Assembly (NCBI GenBank): GCA_003161495.1
Contig: PMOP01000288.1
Coordinates: 1,630 to 8,329 of the forward strand
DNA: 6,700 nt
Reading direction: 5' to 3'
Source of the DNA: Acidobacteriota bacterium
GTDB taxonomy: Bacteria > Acidobacteriota > Terriglobia > Acidiferrales > UBA7541
Position numbers and translations under genes: made by a program. Every line of letters starts with the position of its first letter. Positions within the stretch are counted from its first letter, which is position 1. Below the pieces are notes generated by a model. It saw only the letters and a list, made by a program, of their open reading frames with translations. It was not told the origin of the DNA and searched no databases. Positions 1-6,415 of the stretch are shown here, in pieces.

Positions 1-1197
1 TACGTAATTCGATTGGTTGTAATTCAGCTGGTTTTGGGGCGAGGCGCATATTCCAGGGGCAGTTTGTATGACCTGCCGCTGCTGATTTCGTTCCTCTGGA
101 TGGGTACGGCCGGAATCTTGGCGAGCCAGAATCGGGCCGAGGATACGAAATTAGCTTCGCAAGCGGGGAATGATTCCTCGGCCAATCACAAGCCCGCGAA
201 GGAAACGATCTGGGCGTCGAGCCTGGCTCGCGCCGCGCTGCTTTCGCTCCCTTTCATCGGATTCTGGGCTTTGGAAATCAGCCAAGCGCCTCCCGAAGTG
301 CGGCAATTCCGAATTCTGGTCACGCTGGGCGCCGTACTGCCTCTGGGCTCCCTGGCGTTTCTGCGCCATGAACTGTTGGATCGCGAGCGTCTGCGTTTGC
401 TTCGCGCCTCACAGGAATCGATCGACAATCTCAAGCGCCTTCAAATGCAATTCGTGCAATCGGAAAAACTGGCCTCTATCGGCCAGCTGGTGGGAGGCGC
501 CGCGCACGAAATCAATAATCCGCTCACAGCCATTCTGGGATATTCCGAGCTGCTCGCGGAAGATCTTTCCCTCGGCGAAAAAACCAGAGGCCTCGCGGAA
601 AAAATTCGCGAACAGGCCCGGCGCACCAAGACGCTGGTCAATAATTTGCTCAGCTTCGCCCGCCAGGTTCCCAGCGAGCAGCGCTCGCCCGTCGATATCA
701 ACACCATCGTCAACACTTCCGCCCAGTTTCGACGCTTCGATCTGCGCGGCAAGAATATCCGCATCGAAGTGCAAACCGGCGCCGGTGTCCCGGAAGTTCG
801 CGCGGATATGAATCAATTGCTCCAGGTGTTTTCCAACATCATCAACAACGCCGTCTATGCCATGCAGGAAGCCGGAGGCGGCACTCTTACCGTGCGCACC
901 CTGTTTGAAAAAGGGAACGTTGTCATTCTCTTCTCGGACACGGGCCCCGGCCTTCGCGATCCACGCCTCGTGTTTGATCCGTTTTATACGACCAAGCCGG
1001 TCGGAAAGGGCACCGGGCTTGGCCTCAGCATTTGTTATGGCCTGATCCAGGATCAGGGCGGACAAATTTCGTGTTACAACCGGCCGGAGGGCGGGGCAAC
1101 ATTCCGCATTGAGCTTCCCGCCGTCCCGTCCGCGTTTCCATTTTCTCCGCGCAGCGTTGTTTCTCCTTCCCGCAACAACCCTGCAAAAATCGCCTGA
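1..1197 (+). CDS. Membrane-bound sensor histidine kinase, 5'-truncated by the window edge
   Basis: The reading frame is open from base 1, so the true start lies upstream; 398 codons are visible. The TTG at 13 is only an in-frame codon. The visible part has three hydrophobic, probably membrane-spanning stretches (codons about 25-41, 74-94, 103-121), then a charged helix likely to form a coiled coil (about 125-160). The dimerisation/phospho-acceptor H-box is GGAAHEINNPLTAIL, with His at codon 169. The ATP-binding domain follows: N-box NQLLQVFSNIINNAV (from 271), G1 box DTGPGL (313-318), F-box FDPFYTTK (325-332) and G2 box GKGTGLGLS (335-343). All catalytic boxes are intact, so it should autophosphorylate. 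The H-box resembles the NtrB/ZraS-like class. There is no PAS domain between membrane and H-box and no C-terminal receiver domain. The signal sensed and the partner regulator cannot be seen here. The family call is firm; the specific role is unknown. Confidence 0.95.
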   Translation, partial: YVIRLVVIQLVLGRGAYSRGSLYDLPLLISFLWMGTAGILASQNRAEDTKLASQAGNDSSANHKPAKETIWASSLARAALLSLPFIGFWALEISQAPPEVRQFRILVTLGAVLPLGSLAFLRHELLDRERLRLLRASQESIDNLKRLQMQFVQSEKLASIGQLVGGAAHEINNPLTAILGYSELLAEDLSLGEKTRGLAEKIREQARRTKTLVNNLLSFARQVPSEQRSPVDINTIVNTSAQFRRFDLRGKNIRIEVQTGAGVPEVRADMNQLLQVFSNIINNAVYAMQEAGGGTLTVRTLFEKGNVVILFSDTGPGLRDPRLVFDPFYTTKPVGKGTGLGLSICYGLIQDQGGQISCYNRPEGGATFRIELPAVPSAFPFSPRSVVSPSRNNPAKIA

Positions 1198-1240
1198 CCA
1201 CACAAAGATTGTGCGGCCACGCAATCGCCGTACTTTCGGC

Positions 1241-1254
1241 TATAATTCCCGGCC
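1241..1254 (+). promoter_or_regulatory. Probable -10 element of a leaderless promoter for the deoxynucleoside kinase
   Basis: A perfect TATAAT (1241-1246) lies 8 bases before the ATG at 1255. Transcription normally starts about 7 bases after a -10 box, which places the 5' end at about 1253-1255, at or next to the start codon. No Shine-Dalgarno sequence is present (the bases before ATG are CCCGGCC), which fits leaderless translation. No good -35 hexamer lies at the proper distance. A short inverted repeat, CACAA-AGA-TTGTG (1201-1213), sits about 45 bases upstream of the inferred start and could be a regulator site, but it is only 5 bp per arm. Confidence 0.5.
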
Positions 1255-1932
1255 ATGACGCGACCTCCGTCACCCGCATCTCAGTCGACTCCCGCATTCG
1301 AGCCGCCTCACTCCATTGCGATCGAAGGACCGATTCGCGTGGGCAAATCCACTTTGGCCCGCGTCCTGGCTGACCGCCTGCACGCCCGGCGTGTCTTCGA
1401 TCCCGAGGACAATCCCTTCCTTGCCGATTTTTACAGGGAAAAGCCCGGCTCCGCTTTTCGCTCGCAGTTATATTTTCTGATCGAGCGGCATCAACGCATG
1501 ATGGAGGCGCAGCGCAACGACGCCGCGCCACTGGTTTCCGATTTTCTTTTCGAGAAGGACAAGATCTTCGCCTACATCAATCTCGACAACGAAGAGTTGA
1601 AGCTTTACGAACGCTATTTTGGAATGTTCGCAGCGGCACTGAAACCCCCGGATCTGGTGATCTATCTTCAGGCCACTCCGGAAGTTTTGCGTGAGCGCAT
1701 CGCCAAAAAAAAATCTCCCGCGGAAAAACAGATTTCTCGCGCCTACCTTGAGGAAGTCGTGCGCGCCTACGAGCATTTCTTTTTCCGTTACTCTTCGTCG
1801 GACCTGCTGGTCATCAATACTTCGGAAATCGATTTCGTCGAGCGCAACGCCGACCTCCAGCAGCTCCTGCGCCGCCTGCAGGAGCCGGTCACCGGCACGC
1901 AATATTTTCTCCCGCTGGGCGCCCCGGAGTAG
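1255..1932 (+). CDS. Deoxynucleoside kinase (deoxyadenosine/deoxyguanosine kinase type)
   Basis: This 225-residue protein is a complete P-loop deoxynucleoside kinase, expected to phosphorylate a deoxynucleoside from ATP in cytoplasmic nucleotide salvage. Visible motifs in order are: Walker A GPIRVGKST (25-33); DPEDNPFLADFY (49-60), the bacterial NPFL signature; FRSQLYFLIERH (68-79), the substrate-pocket helix with the usual Gln (Q71); SDFLFEKDKIFA (95-106); an LD-EEL-LY helix (110-118); DLVIYLQATPEVLRERI, the strand and helix before the lid; and a lid region KKKSPAEKQIS (151-161). Length suits the family. The ATG at 1255 leaves an 18-residue Pro/Ser-rich tail before the first strand. Two oddities are an Asp (D49) where relatives usually carry the catalytic Glu, and a lid rich in Lys rather than Arg. 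An A9 run (1705-1713) encodes the three lid lysines. The gene follows the histidine kinase after 57 bases but probably has its own promoter. Exact substrate (dA, dG or dC) cannot be read from the sequence. Confidence 0.93.
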   Translation: MTRPPSPASQSTPAFEPPHSIAIEGPIRVGKSTLARVLADRLHARRVFDPEDNPFLADFYREKPGSAFRSQLYFLIERHQRMMEAQRNDAAPLVSDFLFEKDKIFAYINLDNEELKLYERYFGMFAAALKPPDLVIYLQATPEVLRERIAKKKSPAEKQISRAYLEEVVRAYEHFFFRYSSSDLLVINTSEIDFVERNADLQQLLRRLQEPVTGTQYFLPLGAPE

Positions 1933-1938
1933 GGTGTC

Positions 1939-2008
1939 TGTAGCGCCCGCCTTCAGGCGGGCATTTGCTTCATTCTCCAAAAATGCCCGCCTGAAGGCGG
2001 GCGCTACA
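1939..2008. repeat. REP/BIME-like nested palindrome: perfect 28-bp inverted repeat
   Basis: The arms 1939-1966 and 1981-2008 are exact reverse complements, separated by a 14-base loop (1967-1980). Each arm starts TGTAGC and contains its own hairpin, GCCCGCC-TTCA-GGCGGGC on the left and GCCCGCC-TGAA-GGCGGGC on the right. The element is therefore two REP-like units in opposite orientation. It starts 6 bases after the kinase stop codon. No flanking target duplication is evident. Compact GC-rich palindromes of this kind are usually dispersed intergenic repeats moved by RAYT-type transposases; none is in this window. The paired RNA could also protect the kinase mRNA 3' end or end transcription, but no T-tract follows the right arm. 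Confidence 0.85.
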
Positions 2009-2026
2009 AAGCAAAACCGTTTTCGC

Positions 2027-2056
2027 GCGGACTCGGCCGCCCCTTTCCGGGTCCGC
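2027..2056. other. GC-rich hairpin downstream of the REP-like repeat
   Basis: GCGGACTCGG (2027-2036) pairs with CCGGGTCCGC (2047-2056) as a 10-bp stem with one T-G wobble and a 10-base loop. No T-run follows on either strand, so it is not a canonical intrinsic terminator. It lies between the kinase and the receptor promoter and may help end the kinase transcript. A chance structure in GC-rich DNA is also possible. Confidence 0.4.
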
Positions 2057-2154
2057 TCAAACGTAGGCATGGAATCTAGCTTGCGATTTCCCGGTGCCGT
2101 ACCGATGCAAATTACTTTCTGCATGCACAGTAAGGAAATTTACAAAAATAAGTC

Positions 2155-2183
2155 TTGACTCATCCGTCGCTTGGAATAAGAAT
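2155..2183 (+). promoter_or_regulatory. Sigma70-type promoter for the TonB-dependent receptor
   Basis: TTGACT (2155-2160, five of six consensus positions) is followed by a 17-base spacer and AAGAAT (2178-2183, four of six). The wider motif CTTGACTC-N11-GGAATAAGAATCC (2154-2185) recurs with identical spacing near the right edge of the window (6559-6590), which strongly suggests function. AT-rich DNA lies just upstream (TTTACAAAAATAAG), as in an UP element. Further upstream are TTACT-N12-AGTAA (2112-2133) and an 8-bp palindrome TGCATGCA (2120-2127), possible operator sequences. Transcription would begin near 2190, giving a leader of about 390 bases before the receptor start codon. Confidence 0.6.
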
Positions 2184-2223
2184 CCCGCCATACAAGAGTG
2201 GTGGGGCTCCATCTATTGGGCGC

Positions 2224-2243
2224 GTTACTGTTTCGACAGTAAC
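2224..2243 (+). other. Perfect 8-bp hairpin with TTCG tetraloop in the receptor leader
   Basis: GTTACTGT (2224-2231) and ACAGTAAC (2236-2243) are exact reverse complements around TTCG. UUCG is a well-known stable RNA tetraloop, although here the closing pair is U-A rather than the most stable C-G. The stem sits about 35 bases after the inferred transcription start. It could stabilise the 5' end of the mRNA or nucleate a larger fold. No T-run follows. Confidence 0.65.
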
Positions 2244-2553
2244 ACGATGGTGACCGGGGGCGGTGATCGTTGTCAGGGGTCTTCATAACCGGGAAAAGTA
2301 ATTTGCGCATTTCTGGGCCTGTAGCAGGCCGAGTCGTGTGCAGCCATCTGGAGCATTCCACTTTTATCCTGAATAAGCATGTGATTCTGTTTTTGGCAGA
2401 GGTATCGCCAAAGCCGGGACTGTAATCATGCGGTGTCGGAATTCATGGAGCCGCAATCCGGAAACGCCAAAGATTTCAGTTGGTTTTTCCGTTGTTTCAG
2501 TGTTTGGAACCTTCCTAGGGTGGGGTACGGGGCCAGATTCAGAAGCGAGTCTT

Positions 2554-2582
2554 TGGACAGTTTTTGGACAGGAGGTCCAGAA
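2554..2582 (+). promoter_or_regulatory. Shine-Dalgarno site of the receptor, inside a small hairpin
   Basis: AGGAGGT (2570-2576) lies 6 bases before the ATG at 2583 and is a near-perfect match to the anti-Shine-Dalgarno sequence, so it fixes the start of the receptor. It is embedded in TGGAC-AGGAG-GTCCA (2565-2579), a 5-bp stem with AGGAG as the loop. The left arm is duplicated: TTTGGACAG occurs at 2552-2560 and again at 2563-2571, so two TGGAC copies could pair with the single GTCCA. This could tune access of the ribosome. Confidence 0.75.
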
Positions 2583-5500
2583 ATGAATTCAGTACTTTCA
2601 GGATGTAAAAGGGGATGGGGCGCGCGGACCAGGGGTGCTGTGCGCTTGCTGGGTGGTATTTTTGCTGTGCTTTTGCTTTGCCTGCCTGCATATTCACAAG
2701 GCAGTTTCGGGCGAATTCTCGGAACGGTCACCGATCAAAGCGGCGGCGTCATATCGGGCGCCACGGTAACCGTCATTGACACGGAGAGGGGCATCAATCG
2801 AGCCCTCAGCACGGATGATGCGGGCGCGTACAATGCTCCCAATCTGACGGCCGGCAACTACACGGTTCGTGTGGAAGCCAAAGGCTTCAAAAGAATCGAG
2901 CGCCAGGGCATCACGATTGAGGTTGGCCACGAAGTTCGCGTCGATCTGACCGTTCAGCCTGGCGAGCAGACCCAGACCGTTACGGTCACCGAAGCCGTGC
3001 CGCTGGTCGAGACGACCAACGCCACGATGGGCGGAACGCTTGAGAATGCGGACATTATCGACCTTCCTTTGAATGGCCGCGACTACCAGAACCTGCTTGG
3101 CCTGCGCCCCGGCGTAATGCTGCAGCCCGGCGGCGGACCGTGGACACAAAGCACCAACGGCGTGCGCCCCGATGAATCCGTCTGGCTCATCGAAGGCATC
3201 ATTAACTCCAACTTTTTTGACGGCCGACCTGTAATCAACATGCCGAGCCCGTTCACGGACGGCGCAACCATCATGCCCGTGGACGCCATTCAGGAATTCA
3301 ACCTCCAGGAAAATCCCAAGGCGGAATACGGCTGGAAGGCGGGCGCGATCGTAAACGTCGGTATTAAGTCCGGAACCAACTCGCTTCACGGCGACGCGTA
3401 CGCCTTCGGCCGCTATCAAAACTGGGACGCTCGCAACGTTTTCAACGTCGCGAATCCCATTTCAGGATGCGCCATCGTCGTAAGTGGTTCCTGCCAGCAG
3501 ACGCCCGCCCAATTGGAGCAGTTCGGCGCCGTAGTCGGTGGGCCGATTAAGAAGGATAAACTCTTCTTCTTCGGTGGCTATGAGGGTCTGCGCTCCTTCA
3601 TCGGGTTCGTAGGTGGCATTGCAGTTCCTGCAACTGCTTCGGTAGGGGACCCGAGTAAGAGCATGGTAGATGCGATCCAGGCGTTGAACACTGCAGGAAT
3701 CACCCCCAGCGCTGTCAGCGAGAAGTTAGCTGGATGCACTGGACCTGCGTCGGCTCCGGTCTGCACGGGCAATCTCTTCCCGAACAGCGGCGCGTCAAAC
3801 AGTTTCCTCAGCACGTTCCCCACGATCAACACCAGCGACAACGGGGTCGGGAAACTTGACTACCACATGAATGATAAGAATTCCTTCAACGGAATGTTCT
3901 TCTATGGCCACTATAACGCCCTGGGAGAAGATCACGCCTTCGTTAACCCGCTTGCGGAGGACAATACGCCCATTCGCACTTTGTCAATCACATCGAGCTG
4001 GGTTTATACCCCCAGTTCCAATGTCGTAAACGAAGCGCGGTTTGGCTACGACCGCGCTTCGTTTGACTTCGTCAATGTCGACGTGAACAGCCCCGCCACC
4101 ACCTATGGCCTCAACACGGGCGTAACGAATCCTCTGGCTGGCGGTCTGCCGAGCGTTGTTATCACTGGCTTTGGGAATGGCGGCACACCTGTTATAGGCA
4201 CCGCCTTTAACCGGCCCCAATACTTCACTCCGAATCCATATTGGGACGTTCAGGACTCGGTTTCCGTACAACATGGCAAACATTCCATCAAAGTCGGCGG
4301 CGAATTCGCGCATCTCGAGGCGGATGCGCAGGTGTTCAACAACGGTCGCGGCAGATTCAACTTCCTCGGTGGTGCGCTTCCGGCCGCGGATTTCCCGTGT
4401 GCACTGCCTGCCACAGGCTCGTGCTCAACTTCTCTAGAGGACTTCTTCGCAGGAGCTCTGACGGGTGCAACTCTCCTTGGCGGCAAACCACTCTCGGCGC
4501 TAACTGCGATGAATTTCGCCGGATACATTCAGGATGACTGGCGCATTACCCCTAGGCTCATCATTAATGCGGGGCTGCGCTACACTGTCCTCACTCCGAT
4601 GAAAGATGCCAACAACAACATCGGCAACTTCGATCCGTCGTCGCCGACGGGGATGGTCCAGCAAGGGCAGCCAGGCTATAGCACGATCTGGAAGATCGAT
4701 CCCTTTGATTTCGAGCCGCGGATCGGAATGGCTTGGGACGTCAGGGGCAACGGGAACACCGTCCTCCGGCTTGGCGTCGGGCTCATTCACGAGACGTGGA
4801 CATTGGAAACGTTCGAAGGGCAATTCAATATGCAGGGTGATGGTTCCACCGCGATCAACGCTATCCCGACGGCGGCTACGATCTCCTGCGGGATTACCGC
4901 GTTTGTGTCATCAATTACATGCCCGTCCTTCGGAGGCGGGACGAACGCTCTCGGTTCGGTCGGGTATACTCCTAACCAGCTATGTTGGGATCCTGCAGCA
5001 GCACCGATTGGGTGCGGCGCTGCCGGGCAGGCCACCATCCTCCCCGGCGGAACGGGCGGCCCGAAGTGCGGAGACGGCGTAGGAAGTCCATCCCCATGCG
5101 ATCTCATGTCTGTGAACCAGAACCTGAAGCTGCCCTTCATCATCAACTATAACTTGGGCGTGACCCACGCCTTCGGATCCAACCTCTCTCTCGAGGTCGA
5201 ATACGTCGGCAATCACGGGTACAGACTCCTGAGTTTTACGGATATCAATCAAGCCCAATTAGGTTCGGCACAATGCCTGAACCCATTGACGCTTGCTCAG
5301 CAGAATGACGCGTGCGGTCCTAATGCTGCGACGGACGGCGGGCTGGCGATGCAGGAATCGCGCCCCTACTACTCCAAGTTCCCCTACTTGGGATACATCT
5401 ACCAGATAGGGAACCAGGCCTATTCCAATTACAACAGCCTGCAAGTGAGCGTGACCAAACGCATGTCGCACGGCCTGCTGTTTAACGCCGGCTACACGTA

Positions 5501-6362
5501 CGGACACGGACTTGACAACGGTTCGCTGAATCGTTTCGGCTTGAACCCGGAGAACAGCAACAACCTCGCCGGGGAATACGCCAGCAGCGACTTCGACGTT
5601 CGTCACCGGCTGACGGTCTCAGCCACCTACAATATTCCAGGGATTAAGGGCTTCGGCCAGTTGCTGGAAGGCTGGCAGCTTAATACTATCGTGACGTTTG
5701 CCACCGCGCAGCCTTGGCAAACCTACGACCCCGCCGACAATTTCAGCGGGACTGGCGAAAACACAGACCGCTGGAATTTCTCCGGCAATCCGGCGGATTT
5801 CCCGTCCGGCAAGGATAGCTTCCCAGACTGCACGGTCATCCCAAAGACGGGCAACTCTAATTTTGCGGCAGGCAACGTAGCTTGCAACATAGCAAATCCC
5901 TACGGTCTGCCCCAGACGTTGAGTTCAGCTCAAACATCCGCGGCAGTAGCCGGATGTATCGCTCACGCGGCTTCCACTGCTACATTGAACTCGGCAGGGT
6001 GCTACGTCTCCTATAACGGGAATTCGTTCATCACTCCTCCCGCGCCGGGAACCTACGGCAACATGGGCCGGAACATCCTCCGCGACCAGGGCTTCAAAAA
6101 CTGGGACATGTCCATCTTCAAAAACTTCACATTCAAAGAGCGCTATGGTATCCAGGCGCGATGGGAAGTCTTCAACGTTCTCAATCACCCCATCGCAGCC
6201 AATCCCTCCGGCGCTTCGAGCTCTGTCAATACCGGGAACTCCCCCGGTCCAGGCGTTCCGTTCGGCGCTTCGTTCCTGACGCCGGACTTTGCGGCCGGCA
6301 ACCCGCTCATCGGCTCGGGCAGCGAGCGCGTGATGCAGGTTGGACTGAAACTCACCTTCTAG
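2583..6362 (+). CDS. Oar-like TonB-dependent outer-membrane receptor with N-terminal carboxypeptidase-regulatory-like domain
   Basis: This 1,259-residue protein is expected to sit in the outer membrane and import an unknown substrate using TonB energy. The ATG at 2583 is chosen because AGGAGGT precedes it and a signal peptide follows (Arg/Lys-rich start, hydrophobic core about 19-35, likely cleavage after AYS at 36-38). Residues about 44-124 form the carboxypeptidase-regulatory-like beta-sandwich (GTVTDQSGGVISGATVTV, AGAYNAPNLTAGNYTVRVEAKGF, split here around the middle). A TonB-box-like TVTVTEA (132-138) precedes the plug (about 141-262; DLPLNGRDYQNLL, then NVGIKSGTN). The rest is a beta-barrel with hallmarks GGPIKKDKLFFFGGYE (319-334) and RWEVFNVLNHP (1193-1203). 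It ends in QVGLKLTF, with the C-terminal Phe typical of BAM-assembled barrels. All 18 cysteines of the mature protein fall in nine close pairs in likely loops. No partner lipoprotein or processing enzymes lie nearby. It has its own promoter, long leader and terminator. Family assignment is firm; substrate is unknown. Confidence 0.95.
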   Translation: MNSVLSGCKRGWGARTRGAVRLLGGIFAVLLLCLPAYSQGSFGRILGTVTDQSGGVISGATVTVIDTERGINRALSTDDAGAYNAPNLTAGNYTVRVEAKGFKRIERQGITIEVGHEVRVDLTVQPGEQTQTVTVTEAVPLVETTNATMGGTLENADIIDLPLNGRDYQNLLGLRPGVMLQPGGGPWTQSTNGVRPDESVWLIEGIINSNFFDGRPVINMPSPFTDGATIMPVDAIQEFNLQENPKAEYGWKAGAIVNVGIKSGTNSLHGDAYAFGRYQNWDARNVFNVANPISGCAIVVSGSCQQTPAQLEQFGAVVGGPIKKDKLFFFGGYEGLRSFIGFVGGIAVPATASVGDPSKSMVDAIQALNTAGITPSAVSEKLAGCTGPASAPVCTGNLFPNSGASNSFLSTFPTINTSDNGVGKLDYHMNDKNSFNGMFFYGHYNALGEDHAFVNPLAEDNTPIRTLSITSSWVYTPSSNVVNEARFGYDRASFDFVNVDVNSPATTYGLNTGVTNPLAGGLPSVVITGFGNGGTPVIGTAFNRPQYFTPNPYWDVQDSVSVQHGKHSIKVGGEFAHLEADAQVFNNGRGRFNFLGGALPAADFPCALPATGSCSTSLEDFFAGALTGATLLGGKPLSALTAMNFAGYIQDDWRITPRLIINAGLRYTVLTPMKDANNNIGNFDPSSPTGMVQQGQPGYSTIWKIDPFDFEPRIGMAWDVRGNGNTVLRLGVGLIHETWTLETFEGQFNMQGDGSTAINAIPTAATISCGITAFVSSITCPSFGGGTNALGSVGYTPNQLCWDPAAAPIGCGAAGQATILPGGTGGPKCGDGVGSPSPCDLMSVNQNLKLPFIINYNLGVTHAFGSNLSLEVEYVGNHGYRLLSFTDINQAQLGSAQCLNPLTLAQQNDACGPNAATDGGLAMQESRPYYSKFPYLGYIYQIGNQAYSNYNSLQVSVTKRMSHGLLFNAGYTYGHGLDNGSLNRFGLNPENSNNLAGEYASSDFDVRHRLTVSATYNIPGIKGFGQLLEGWQLNTIVTFATAQPWQTYDPADNFSGTGENTDRWNFSGNPADFPSGKDSFPDCTVIPKTGNSNFAAGNVACNIANPYGLPQTLSSAQTSAAVAGCIAHAASTATLNSAGCYVSYNGNSFITPPAPGTYGNMGRNILRDQGFKNWDMSIFKNFTFKERYGIQARWEVFNVLNHPIAANPSGASSSVNTGNSPGPGVPFGASFLTPDFAAGNPLIGSGSERVMQVGLKLTF
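4028..4064. repeat. Perfect 14-bp inverted repeat inside the receptor gene
   Basis: AAACGAAGCGCGGT (4028-4041) and ACCGCGCTTCGTTT (4051-4064) are exact reverse complements with a 9-base loop. The segment encodes VNEARFGYDRASFD, part of a barrel strand and turn whose pattern is common in this receptor family, so the protein sequence alone explains part of the symmetry but not the matching third-codon positions. In mRNA it would form a strong hairpin about 1.45 kb into the gene. Confidence 0.8.
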
Positions 6363-6368
6363 TTGGCT

Positions 6369-6397
6369 TGGCCGGTCCGACGAAATCGGACCGGCCA
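6369..6397. other. 12-bp hairpin just after the receptor stop codon
   Basis: TGGCCGGTCCGA (6369-6380) pairs exactly with TCGGACCGGCCA (6386-6397) around the loop CGAAA, starting 6 bases after the stop codon. ACTGACTTG rather than a T-run follows, so it is not by itself a canonical terminator. Placed just ahead of the intrinsic terminator, it may shield the mRNA 3' end or reinforce termination. Confidence 0.7.
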
Positions 6398-6415
6398 CTG
6401 ACTTGAAAAAAACAT

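Larger units (their letters stand above)
2190..2582 (+). promoter_or_regulatory. Long structured 5' leader of the TonB-dependent receptor mRNA
   Basis: No credible gene is present between the inferred transcription start and the receptor ATG. Several hairpins are visible: GTTACTGT-TTCG-ACAGTAAC (2224-2243), a perfect 8-bp stem; ACGAT-N17-ATCGT (2244-2270); GGCCTG-TAG-CAGGCC (2316-2330); and TTTGGC-N9-GCCAAA (2392-2412). None is followed by a T-run, so an attenuating terminator is not obvious. I do not recognise a known riboswitch; in particular I did not find a convincing cobalamin element. The length and density of stems suggest a regulatory leader or a small RNA embedded in it. The role is inference, and transcription from the 2155 promoter is assumed. 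Confidence 0.4.

Noticed and set aside
775..786. ACCGGCGCCGGT 12-bp palindrome in the histidine kinase
   Set aside because: Short GC-rich palindromes are expected by chance in such DNA and no context supports a role.
1041..1057. CCTGATCC-A-GGATCAGG palindrome in the histidine kinase
   Set aside because: It encodes the conserved GLIQDQGG segment after the G2 box; chance codon choice explains it.
409..1224. 271-codon minus-strand ORF opposite the histidine kinase
   Set aside because: It is a GC-rich antisense shadow of a gene with all catalytic boxes intact; no domain or ribosome site supports it.
1..1932. Histidine kinase and deoxynucleoside kinase as a functional pair
   Set aside because: They are only adjacent; the second appears to have its own promoter and no shared pathway is evident.
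1468..2124. 218-codon minus-strand ORF through the kinase and repeat
   Set aside because: It is antisense to the kinase, and its APAFRRAF/RLKAGAT segments are only the translated palindrome.
1691..2158. 155-codon + strand ORF overlapping the end of the kinase and the repeat
   Set aside because: It is a frame-shifted shadow of the kinase that runs on through the REP-like palindrome; composition is Arg/Ser-rich and no motif is seen.
2140..2361. Small ORFs on either strand in the receptor leader (73 codons minus, 64 codons plus)
   Set aside because: They have no ribosome site and no recognisable composition or motif; the plus one overlaps the promoter.
2433..2582. In-frame extension of the receptor upstream to a GTG at 2433
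   Set aside because: It would add 50 residues before a normal signal peptide, has no ribosome site, and the AGGAGGT plus ATG at 2583 is far better.
2694..3419. 241-codon minus-strand ORF opposite the receptor N-terminus
   Set aside because: It is an antisense shadow of the clearly coding signal, beta-sandwich and plug regions.
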